Shown in pieces: positions 20,763 to 27,015 of a DNA stretch of 34,056 nucleotides. The DNA is from Candidatus Aminicenantota bacterium (GTDB lineage: Bacteria > Acidobacteriota > Aminicenantia > Aminicenantales > UBA4085), in the NCBI GenBank assembly GCA_003141555.1, contig PLMN01000017.1, positions 33,609 to 67,664 on the forward strand, read 5' to 3'. The stretch's first letter is position 1. Each line of letters opens with the position of its first letter. The notes beneath the pieces were generated by a model. That model worked only from the letters and a program-made list of their open reading frames with translations. It was not told the DNA's origin and ran no database searches. Position numbers and translations under genes: made by a program.

Positions 20763-21728
20763 TCACTCGTCCTTCATCCGATCTCTATGCCAAAAACTGG
20801 GGCGGGAGGATTCGAACCCCCGAATAGCGGATCCAAAGTCCGCTGCCTTACCGCTTGGCGACGCCCCAGCATCGAGCGCGTTCCAGCCTCCCGCCCGGGA
20901 CATCGTGACGGCGCCGACGGCCGCGCCGCGCGTCCGCATCGCGGCGAGGCAGCGTCCGGCCGTCTCGCGATCCCGGAACAGGCCGTAGACGGCGGATCCC
21001 GATCCGGTCACAAGAGACAATTCCGCGCCGTGCTCTCGAAAAAGGCTCTTATACTCTTGTACCTGAGGATAGAGGCTAAATATCGTGTCTTCGAGCTGAT
21101 TTTCCAGAAATCCGAATTCTCGGGTCTCCAAAAACCCGTTAATTCTACTGTCTCCAGGCTCCGAAGTCAAGGACGAGATGGGGAGGCCGGCATAGATCCG
21201 GGCCGTCGGGACGGGGAAGCCGGGGAAGGCCAGGACGAGGGGCAGCTCGGGCAGGTCGGGGAGGAGCGTCAGGCGCTCGCCCCGTCCCTCGCCGAGGCAG
21301 AGGCCGCCCTCGAGAAAATAAGCCACATCCGAGCCCAGCGCGGCCCCGAGGCCCTTCAGTTCCTCCTGCGGGAGGCCGCAGCCCCAGAGGGCGTTGAGGG
21401 CGAACAGGGTCATGGCCGCGTCGCCGCTGCCGCCGGCCAGGCCGCTCCCGGCCGGGATGCGCTTTTCGACCCGGATGGCCGCTCCAAGGCGCGCCCCGGA
21501 GCGCTCCCGAAGGAGGCGCGCCGCGCGGTAGACCAGGTTCGTCTCGTCCCAGGGGATCTCCGGATCGTCCCCGGACAGCCGGATCTCCGGCGCCTCGAGG
21601 ACGTCGAAGCTCAGCGTGTCATGGAGGGAGATCCACTGGAAGAGCGTCCGGATGTCGTGGTAGCCGTCGGCCCGCTTCCCCAGGACCTCGAGGCCCAGGT
21701 TGATCTTGGCGAACGATCTAATCCTCAT
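20763..21728 (-). CDS. ispE: 4-diphosphocytidyl-2-C-methyl-D-erythritol kinase, reading through a tRNA gene
   Basis: A GHMP-family kinase of the MEP isoprenoid pathway; 321 residues. Motifs: FAKINLGLEVLGKRADGYHD (1-25), ATP-loop PAGSGLAGGSGDAA (92-105), and a third GHMP motif VTGSGSAVYGLF. E. coli IspE has 283 residues; here the reading frame continues in phase through the whole tRNA-Gln gene (residues about 288-311, with SGKAADFGSAIRGFESSRP) before stopping. The canonical length ends almost exactly at the tRNA 5' end. ATG at 21728, overlapping the lipoprotein gene by 11 bases. The extended C-terminus may be translated or lost to processing. Confidence 0.93.
   Translation of the reverse strand: MRIRSFAKINLGLEVLGKRADGYHDIRTLFQWISLHDTLSFDVLEAPEIRLSGDDPEIPWDETNLVYRAARLLRERSGARLGAAIRVEKRIPAGSGLAGGSGDAAMTLFALNALWGCGLPQEELKGLGAALGSDVAYFLEGGLCLGEGRGERLTLLPDLPELPLVLAFPGFPVPTARIYAGLPISSLTSEPGDSRINGFLETREFGFLENQLEDTIFSLYPQVQEYKSLFREHGAELSLVTGSGSAVYGLFRDRETAGRCLAAMRTRGAAVGAVTMSRAGGWNALDAGASPSGKAADFGSAIRGFESSRPSFWHRDRMKDE
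20797..20868 (-). tRNA. tRNA-Gln (anticodon UUG)
   Basis: A 72-base cloverleaf on the minus strand. Acceptor TGGGGCG pairs with CGCCCCA; the D arm is GCC/GGC; the anticodon stem GCGGA/TCCGC encloses loop CTTTGGA with anticodon TTG; the T arm has GGGGG-TTCGAAT-CCTCC with one G-U pair; the discriminator is G. The U1-A72 pair is typical of bacterial tRNA-Gln. CCA is not encoded; the next bases are TTTTTGG. The gene lies wholly inside the ispE reading frame, before prs. Confidence 0.96.
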
Positions 21729-22404
21729 GGTCAAGGATCCTGCGGATCTCCTCCCAGCTCTTCGCCGAGAAGGCGCGGAGGAAATCCAGGTCGAAGGCGC
21801 CGGAGGCGCCGGGTCCGTTGAATTCGATCGAGCGGACGGTCAGGCGGCCTTGGCTGCCGGGGTCCCGGTAGTCAAGGACCCTGGGGACCGGGCTCCCGGG
21901 AAAGAATTCGAGGACCGTGAATTCCAGGCGGCCCTTCCGCCCGGCCGTGATTCGACCCTCGCCGTCCCGGTCGAGCGTCCAGCCCGGGGGAGGTTCGTTG
22001 CCCGGCCCCGCCGGCCAGCGGCCGCAGATGAGGCCGCTCATCTCATCGAGCGAGAGAGGGAAGCCCAGGAATTTTTCGACGATCTCCTCCGGGGCCGCCT
22101 TCCAATAGGCTTTCTCCGACGGCAGGACGAAATAGCCGTCCGGCCCGGAGAGGACGATCTCGGCCGCCGCCGCGCCGAGGACCCCGGTGACGGTCACCCG
22201 GCCGCGCCGCGAGGGCTCGAGGACGAAGGCGAAGCGCGACCGCGACGTCCGGCCTTCGCGCATCACCCGGAGGGAGGCGTCGCCTTCGATCTCCCGGATG
22301 TCGGCGGGCACCGGTCCCACGAAGGCGCGGGGAGGGCGGCAGGCGGGAAGGAGGAGAGCGGCCAGCAACGCGGCCGCGAGGGAAACCGGAGTCGTTTTAG
22401 GCAC
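21718..22404 (-). CDS. Putative lipoprotein, LolB-like candidate
   Basis: A 228-residue lipoprotein. The N-terminus has a signal peptide with lipobox LLPAC (Cys22). The rest is a beta-rich domain beginning EIEGDASLRVMREGRTSRSRFAFVLE and ending with FLRAFSAKSWEEIRRIL. Size, lipobox, the beta-rich pattern and position just before ispE match LolB, the outer-membrane lipoprotein receptor found at the same place in gammaproteobacteria, but I see no diagnostic residue, so the call is a hypothesis. The start is GTG at 22404; it overlaps ispE by 11 bases. Part of the run led by the small gene at 22448-22726. Confidence 0.65.
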   Translation of the reverse strand: MPKTTPVSLAAALLAALLLPACRPPRAFVGPVPADIREIEGDASLRVMREGRTSRSRFAFVLEPSRRGRVTVTGVLGAAAAEIVLSGPDGYFVLPSEKAYWKAAPEEIVEKFLGFPLSLDEMSGLICGRWPAGPGNEPPPGWTLDRDGEGRITAGRKGRLEFTVLEFFPGSPVPRVLDYRDPGSQGRLTVRSIEFNGPGASGAFDLDFLRAFSAKSWEEIRRILDHED

Positions 22405-22447
22405 GGGCGTTCGTCTCGGGCGGACCGGGTCAAGCTCGCCGGCCGGG

Positions 22448-22726
22448 CTAATCGAGCTTGAAGCCGTAGTCCTCGGCCTTCTTGGCCGCGTCGGTCTTCG
22501 TCTTCGCCGGAGGGGCGCTCCCGTCCTCGTTCAGCTTGAACCCGTAGTCGTCCGTCTTGATCTTCCGGACCGGCCCGGCGGACGCGGGGGGATTCTTGCG
22601 CCGGCGCATGAGCGGGTAGAACGGCGATTTCAGCCGTCTCCCGAAGCAGGACATGCTCGGGCTGAAGACAAGCAGCACGATGAACGCCCCGAAGACGATG
22701 AGAAGTCCGGTCACACCCCAGTTCAT
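22448..22726 (-). CDS. Small membrane protein with a duplicated DYGFKL motif
   Basis: A 92-residue protein of unknown function. One N-terminal membrane helix (VTGLLIVFGAFIVLLVFS) is followed by a basic stretch (MRRRKNPP) and a cytoplasmic tail carrying the same short motif twice, DDYGFKLNEDG and EDYGFKLD, the second at the very C-terminus. The ATG at 22726 has GAGGA 7-8 bases upstream. It probably leads the long minus-strand operon: a TATAAT -10 lies 60-65 bases upstream. No known family is evident. Confidence 0.7.
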   Translation of the reverse strand: MNWGVTGLLIVFGAFIVLLVFSPSMSCFGRRLKSPFYPLMRRRKNPPASAGPVRKIKTDDYGFKLNEDGSAPPAKTKTDAAKKAEDYGFKLD

Positions 22727-22785
22727 GGTCGATCCTCGTTCAGGAGCTCGGCGGAAACGGCAAACGTCTCCCCCGATCCGTTTTC

Positions 22786-22791
22786 ATTATA
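22786..22791 (-). promoter_or_regulatory. -10 box upstream of the 92-residue membrane protein and ispE run
   Basis: A perfect TATAAT on the minus strand (22791-22786), with a poor -35 (TTTTCT at 17 bases). It would start transcription near 22779 and lead the run through ispE, prs and onward. Confidence 0.5.
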
Positions 22792-22837
22792 GGACCCGCC
22801 CCGGAAAAAGAAAAGGAGAAATCCACGGAAGTCTATG

Positions 22838-22858
22838 CCTCCCGGCACGGCCGGGAGG
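22838..22858 (-). terminator. Hairpin after the 39-residue peptide gene, possible terminator
   Basis: A perfect 9-bp stem (22838-22846 with 22850-22858) with a 3-base loop starts 6 bases past the stop at 22865. T-rich sequence follows only about 23 bases later on the minus strand, so termination is uncertain. Confidence 0.45.
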
Positions 22859-22864
22859 AAATCG

Positions 22865-22984
22865 TCAGTCCCGTTGAAATTTCGGGATCTTGGCCCGTTC
22901 CTTCTCTTTGCCGAGGCGGAACCCGAAGAAAAAAGCGGACGAAATCGTGATCACGATGAGCAGCGTCTTGAAAATATCCTTCAT
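22865..22984 (-). CDS. 39-residue single-helix membrane peptide
   Basis: A very small gene encoding a peptide with one membrane helix (TLLIVITISSAFFFGFRLG) and a basic tail (KEKERAKIPKFQRD). It is backed by a strong promoter (23004-23031, TTGACA-16-TAGAAT), a GGAAGG ribosome site 7 bases before the ATG at 22984, and a hairpin right after the stop. A longer in-frame reading to 23236 runs through the repeat and promoter and is rejected. No family is recognised. Confidence 0.72.
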   Translation of the reverse strand: MKDIFKTLLIVITISSAFFFGFRLGKEKERAKIPKFQRD

Positions 22985-23003
22985 GACCGACCTTCCCGTC
23001 CCT

Positions 23004-23031
23004 ATTCTAACCAGGCGCGCGGAAATGTCAA
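23004..23031 (-). promoter_or_regulatory. Sigma70 promoter of the 39-residue peptide gene
   Basis: On the minus strand a perfect -35 TTGACA (23031-23026), a 16-base spacer and TAGAAT (23009-23004). The start point would be near 22997, leaving a leader of about 13 bases with a ribosome site. Confidence 0.82.
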
Positions 23032-23047
23032 CCGACCGCATGCGGGG

Positions 23048-23167
23048 CGCCTGCCGGGCGGGTCCTGTCGCCGACCAGCCCCACCGGCCTCGCTCATCAC
23101 CCTGACGAGGGTCCCATTCGCTTCGGCCGTTGGGGCGCCCCGGTCGGCGCCACCCGCCCGGCAGGCG
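23048..23167. repeat. 120-base palindromic intergenic repeat, copy 1
   Basis: A perfect 16-base outer stem (23048-23063 with 23152-23167), an inner 7-bp stem (23070-23076 with 23142-23148), an 11-bp stem with one mismatch (23079-23089 with 23125-23135) and an apical 5-bp hairpin (23099-23112). The 100 bases at 23058-23157 match 33753-33852 at 94 of 100 positions. It sits between two divergent promoters. Confidence 0.9.
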
Positions 23168-23225
23168 AATTTTCTCCGAAAGTCGCCGAAGGAAAGAGTT
23201 TCTTCCGCGCGGTGGCTTCACCCGA

Positions 23226-23251
23226 CGCCGCATCAAAATGGCGATGCGGCG
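23226..23251. other. Hairpin upstream of the MEMO-AMMECR1 promoter
   Basis: A perfect 9-bp stem (23226-23234 with 23243-23251) with an 8-base loop lies 19 bases before the -35 box of the plus-strand promoter at 23270. It could be an operator or part of the repeat region; there is no T-run. Confidence 0.4.
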
Positions 23252-23269
23252 CGTGACTCACCATGACAA

Positions 23270-23298
23270 TTGAATTATCTCACCGATCGCATTATCAT
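23270..23298 (+). promoter_or_regulatory. Promoter of the MEMO-AMMECR1 fusion gene
   Basis: TTGAAT (23270-23275), a 17-base spacer and TATCAT (23293-23298), with a predicted start near 23305 and a leader of about 28 bases. Confidence 0.72.
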
Positions 23299-23332
23299 CT
23301 GTGTCAGATTCGCAGCATCGCCCGAGGTCGCC

Positions 23333-24799
23333 ATGAAACATCTGACCATCGCCCTCCTGATCGGCGCCCTGGCCTTCACGGCCGGCGCCCTGTCCGCCCA
23401 GGGACTGCGCAAAGCGGTCAAGGCGGGCCAGTTTTACGAAGCGGACGCCGCCGCCCTGTCGGCCGAAATCGACGGGTTCCTCGCGGCGGCATCGCCCGGA
23501 GCCGTGCCCGCGGAAAGGATCCGGGCCATCATCGTCCCCCACGCGGGATACGTCTACTCCGGAAAGACGGCCGCCCGGGCGTATCGCCAGGTTCAAGGCC
23601 GCGACATCGCGACCGTTATCATCATCGGCCCGTCTCATTACCTGGGATTCGAAGGGTGTTCGATCTACACGGGGGGCGGGTTCGAGACCCCTCTCGGCGT
23701 CGCCGAGGTCGACGCCGAGGCGGCCACGGCCCTGGCCAAGGCTTCGGGATTCTCCTACATCGCCGAGGCCCATGCCGAGGAGCACTCGCTCGAAGTGCAG
23801 GTGCCGTTCATCCAAAAGGTCCTGCCCAAGGCGAAGATCGTGCCCGTCGTCATGGGAATCCCCTCGGACCGGACGATCAGGACGCTGGCCGCGGCCCTGG
23901 CCAAGGTTTTCAAGGACCGGAGCGCCCTCGTCGTCGCCTCGACCGACATGTCCCATTACCTGACGAAGGCCGAGGCCAACGCCCTCGACAAGAGCACGAT
24001 CGAGCTCGTCAAGGCGCAGAGCGTCCCCACGATCATCCGCAAGATGGAGAGAAACGAGAACATCCTCTGCGGCGGAGCGGCCGTGGCGGCCGCGCTCCTC
24101 TACGCCCAGAACTTGGGCAATGCCGGCGTCGACGTCCTGGGCTACGCCGATTCCGCGGATGCGGGCGTGCCGGGCGTGACAGCGGACAAGGTCGTGGGCT
24201 ATTTCGCCGCGGCCGTGACGGCCGGACCGGCCGCCCCGGCGCAGGCCGAGTTCACGCTCTCGGCGGACGACAAGAAGGAGCTGCTGTCCCTGGCCCGCCG
24301 GGCGGTCGAGCTATATGTCCGCGAGTCCAAGGTCCTGGATTCCGCGACCCCGAACGCGAACCTCCGGGCGCCGCGCGGGGCGTTCGTCACCCTGACCGAA
24401 GGCGGGGACCTGCGCGGCTGCATCGGATTCACCGAGCCGCTCTTCCCTCTTGCGGAGACCGTGGTCCGGGCCGGCGTTTACGCCGCCACGGAAGATCCGC
24501 GGTTCCGCCCCGTCTCCCCGGCCGAGCTGAAGAGCCTCGCCTACGAGATCTCCGTCCTCACGCCCCTGAAAAAGGTCGAGAACCCCGGCCTCGTCCAGGT
24601 CGGAAGACACGGGCTCGTCGTGGCCAAGGACGGCCGCCGCGGCCTGCTCCTGCCCCAGGTCGCGACCGAAAACGGATGGGACCGCGAAGAGTTCCTGCGG
24701 CAGACCTGCATCAAGGCCGGGCTCGAGCCGGACGCCTGGCGGAAAGGCGCCGAAATCTCCTCGTTCGAAGCGATCGTCTTCCGCGAAGAGAAGAAGTAG
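23333..24799 (+). CDS. Exported AmmeMemoRadiSam-type MEMO-AMMECR1 fusion protein
   Basis: A 488-residue protein joining a MEMO domain and an AMMECR1 domain. A signal peptide (KHLTIALLIGALAFTAGALSA) leads into MEMO (about 25-285) with PHAGYVYSGKTAARAY, GPSHYLGFEG, EEHSLEVQVPFIQK, STDMSHY and ILCGGAA. The His, His and Cys positions that bind metal in MEMO proteins are all kept. AMMECR1 (about 305-488) has the invariant LRGCIGF. The usual partner, a radical SAM enzyme, is not nearby. The family is linked to redox or copper handling; the role here is unknown. The ATG at 23333 (GAGGT upstream) is preferred over one at 23270 that overlaps the promoter. Confidence 0.92.
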   Translation: MKHLTIALLIGALAFTAGALSAQGLRKAVKAGQFYEADAAALSAEIDGFLAAASPGAVPAERIRAIIVPHAGYVYSGKTAARAYRQVQGRDIATVIIIGPSHYLGFEGCSIYTGGGFETPLGVAEVDAEAATALAKASGFSYIAEAHAEEHSLEVQVPFIQKVLPKAKIVPVVMGIPSDRTIRTLAAALAKVFKDRSALVVASTDMSHYLTKAEANALDKSTIELVKAQSVPTIIRKMERNENILCGGAAVAAALLYAQNLGNAGVDVLGYADSADAGVPGVTADKVVGYFAAAVTAGPAAPAQAEFTLSADDKKELLSLARRAVELYVRESKVLDSATPNANLRAPRGAFVTLTEGGDLRGCIGFTEPLFPLAETVVRAGVYAATEDPRFRPVSPAELKSLAYEISVLTPLKKVENPGLVQVGRHGLVVAKDGRRGLLLPQVATENGWDREEFLRQTCIKAGLEPDAWRKGAEISSFEAIVFREEKK

Positions 24800-24803
24800 G
24801 GAG

Positions 24804-24988
24804 GCGAGGGGGGCGCCGCTTAAAAACCGGTCAATGTCCGGAGCGGGCACGGTTCGACGCCCGCAGGGCGGCGTCGCATGCGCCGGAGGCGCGACGATGG
24901 CGACCCCGAAGGGCGGAGAGAGCGACGGACATTGAAGAGCGAATTCCCTCGCCGGGGAAATTCGCGTGTTTTTGAGCGGCCTCCCCCG
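24804..24988. repeat. 185-base nested palindromic intergenic unit
   Basis: The gap after the fusion gene holds imperfect outer arms (24807-24826 with 24969-24988), a perfect 9-base inverted pair (24832-24840 with 24926-24934), small hairpins at 24857-24873 and 24880-24892, and a terminator-like hairpin at 24939-24965. No gene is seen here. Confidence 0.7.
24939..24973 (+). terminator. Probable intrinsic terminator of the MEMO-AMMECR1 gene
   Basis: A stem of about 10 bp (24939-24948 with 24954-24965, with small bulges) is followed by GTG and five Ts (24969-24973). Its loop core CGCCGGGGAAA is shared with hairpins at 8789 and 34018. Confidence 0.65.
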
Positions 24989-25064
24989 AACCCGGCCTAG
25001 GCAGATCTTGAGCCCGGCGGGAGCAAACCCCCACCCCCGAGCCGCCCCCCGCTCCCCTGATTTG

Positions 25065-25073
25065 TGCTATAAT
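25065..25073 (+). promoter_or_regulatory. Extended -10 promoter of the FmdB-waaF-gmhB-rsh run
   Basis: TGCTATAAT gives a perfect TATAAT (25068-25073) with the extended TGn element and no clear -35. The start point would be about 16 bases before the FmdB-type gene, which has AAGGA upstream of its ATG. Confidence 0.75.
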
Positions 25074-25095
25074 AAAGCGTCACAAGGATTTAAGC

Positions 25096-25416
25096 ATGCC
25101 GATCCACGAGTATCAATGCCAGGATTGCCATAAGCGATTCGAAAAGCTCCAGAAGCTCTCGGACAAGCCCTGTAAGAAATGCCCGACCTGCGGCGGCCCG
25201 CTCCGCAAACTCATCTCCTCGCCGGCCATCCAATTCAAGGGCAACGGCTTCTATATCACCGACTACCCAAAAAAGAACTCCCGGGAGACCGAGGGCAAGG
25301 CCAAGAATCCGCCCAAGGACGCCGCCAAAGACACGTCCCCGGACAACGCCGGGGAGAAGCCCGCGAAGGACAAAAAGGCCGAGACGATTCCCGCCGACAA
25401 GTCCTGCTCGGACTAA
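25096..25416 (+). CDS. FmdB-family zinc ribbon protein
   Basis: A 106-residue protein with a zinc ribbon: MPIHEYQCQDCHKRFEKLQ, then KKCPTCGGPLRKLISSP, giving two CxxC pairs, and a low-complexity Lys/Asp/Pro tail ending DKSCSD. This is the FmdB/CxxC-regulatory family, often next to unrelated genes, with an unclear role (possible regulator or RNA-binding). ATG at 25096 after AAGGATTTAAGC. It opens a plus-strand run; waaF begins 16 bases after its stop. Confidence 0.92.
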   Translation: MPIHEYQCQDCHKRFEKLQKLSDKPCKKCPTCGGPLRKLISSPAIQFKGNGFYITDYPKKNSRETEGKAKNPPKDAAKDTSPDNAGEKPAKDKKAETIPADKSCSD

Positions 25417-25432
25417 GACACCCGCCCCCGCG

Positions 25433-26440
25433 ATGAAGATCGTCGTCCGCGTGCCCAACTGGATCGGGGACGCGATCTTCGCCCTCCCCGCCCTCGACAG
25501 CCTCCGGGCGGCGTTCCCCGACGCCGAGGTCTGGCTGGCCGGCGCGCCCTGGGCGGGGGACATCATGTCCGGAGGGGCGTTCGACGGCCGCATCCTCTCC
25601 GTCGGGGACCGGCGCGGGATCGCAGGCGCCCGGGCCGGGGCACGAGCCCTTGCGGAACGGGACTTCGACCTCGGCTTGCTCCTGACCAATTCGTTCGGCT
25701 CGGCCCTCGTCTTCGCCCTGGCGAGGATCCCGCGGCGCTGGGGCTACGCGGGCGACGGCCGGAGCCCTCTCCTGACGAAAAGCGTGAGCCCCGCAACGTC
25801 CGGCGCCTCTCCCCACATGGTCCATTTCTATCTCCGCCTTCTCGAAGGCCTAGGCTTGCCGACGCTGCCCCCCGAGATCCGGATGACCGTCACCGAGGCC
25901 GAGCGCGAATCGGCCAGGGCCGCACTGGAGGCCGGCGGGGCGGACCGGGGCCGGCCTCTCGCCGTGCTCAATCCCGGAGCGGCCTACGGCCCGGCCAAGC
26001 AATGGCCGGCCGCCCGGTTCGCCGAGCTGGCCCGCCTCCTCCAGGACCGCAGGGGAGCGGACATCGCCGTGACGGGCACGGCCGGCGACGCCCCCCTGGC
26101 CGCTGAAATCGGCGCCGGCTTGGCCCGCAAGGCCGTCGATCTCACGGGCCGGACGTCGCTCCGCGGGCTCCTCGGCGTCTTCAGCCGGGCCGCGGTCGTC
26201 GTCACCAACGATACCGGCCCGATGCACATGGCCAACGCCCTCCGCGTTCCCGTCGTGGGCGTGTTCGGGCCGACCGACCCGGCGGCGACGGCCCCTTTCC
26301 ACCCGCCCTCGACCGTGGTCAAAAAGGACGGGATCGTCTGCTGGCCCTGCCTCTACCGTGTCTGCCCCTACGACCACCGGTGCATAACGGCCGTCGCCGC
26401 GGAAGCCGTGTTCGCCGCGGCCGGGGAGCTCCTCGGATGA
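25433..26440 (+). CDS. waaF: ADP-heptose:LPS heptosyltransferase (WaaF type)
   Basis: A family 9 glycosyltransferase that adds heptose from ADP-heptose to the LPS inner core; 335 residues. It begins IVVRVPNWIGDAIFALPALD, and the C-terminal half has VLNPGAAYGPAKQWPAARFA, the donor-site NDTGPMHMANAL, VVGVFGPTDP and CPYDHRC. These fit heptosyltransferase II. It overlaps gmhB by 4 bases (ATGA), which makes the heptose precursor, so the two act in one pathway. Confidence 0.95.
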   Translation: MKIVVRVPNWIGDAIFALPALDSLRAAFPDAEVWLAGAPWAGDIMSGGAFDGRILSVGDRRGIAGARAGARALAERDFDLGLLLTNSFGSALVFALARIPRRWGYAGDGRSPLLTKSVSPATSGASPHMVHFYLRLLEGLGLPTLPPEIRMTVTEAERESARAALEAGGADRGRPLAVLNPGAAYGPAKQWPAARFAELARLLQDRRGADIAVTGTAGDAPLAAEIGAGLARKAVDLTGRTSLRGLLGVFSRAAVVVTNDTGPMHMANALRVPVVGVFGPTDPAATAPFHPPSTVVKKDGIVCWPCLYRVCPYDHRCITAVAAEAVFAAAGELLG

Positions 26441-27015
26441 AGACGCCGGCGGTGTTCCTCGACCGCGACGGCACGATCAACGAGGACGTCGGCTATCCCT
26501 CACGGATCGAGGAGATCCGGATCTATCCCCACGCCTACGAAGCCGTGAGGAAGATCAAGGAGGCCGGCTTCCGGGCGGTGGTGGTGACGAACCAATCCGG
26601 GATCGGCCGGGGCTACCTGACCGAGGAGGACCTGGCCGCGATCCACGCCTATATCGCCGGCGCCTTCGAAGCCCGCGGGGCCCGGATCGACGCCTTCTAT
26701 TATTGCCCCCACTACGAGCTCTCGAGCCTCGCCGGCTACGGCGGCGCCTGCGAATGCCGCAAGCCCGAGCCGGGCCTGGGCCTGCGGGCGGCCGCGGACC
26801 TCGGCCTCGACCTTGCCCGCTCCTACATGGTCGGCGACAAGATCGAGGACATCGCGTTCGGGCGGGCCATCGGCGCCGTCCCGGTCCTCGTCCGGACGGG
26901 CTACGGCCCGGCGAGCGAGCTGCGCCTGCGCGGGACCGCGGACGCTCCCGCGGCCGTCGCGGACGATCTGCTCGCGGCCGTGGACTGGATCCTGGCCCGC
27001 GGCCCAAGGCCATGA
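26437..27015 (+). CDS. gmhB: D-glycero-beta-D-manno-heptose 1,7-bisphosphate 7-phosphatase
   Basis: A HAD-family phosphatase of the ADP-heptose pathway; 192 residues. Motif I is FLDRDGTIN, motif II TNQSGIGRGYL, then a zinc-binding cluster CPHY followed by CECRKPEPG, and motif IV MVGDKIEDIAFG. The zinc cluster and size match GmhB rather than histidinol phosphatase. The ATG at 26437 is within the waaF stop overlap, and the stop overlaps the rsh start by 4 bases. Confidence 0.95.
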   Translation: MKTPAVFLDRDGTINEDVGYPSRIEEIRIYPHAYEAVRKIKEAGFRAVVVTNQSGIGRGYLTEEDLAAIHAYIAGAFEARGARIDAFYYCPHYELSSLAGYGGACECRKPEPGLGLRAAADLGLDLARSYMVGDKIEDIAFGRAIGAVPVLVRTGYGPASELRLRGTADAPAAVADDLLAAVDWILARGPRP

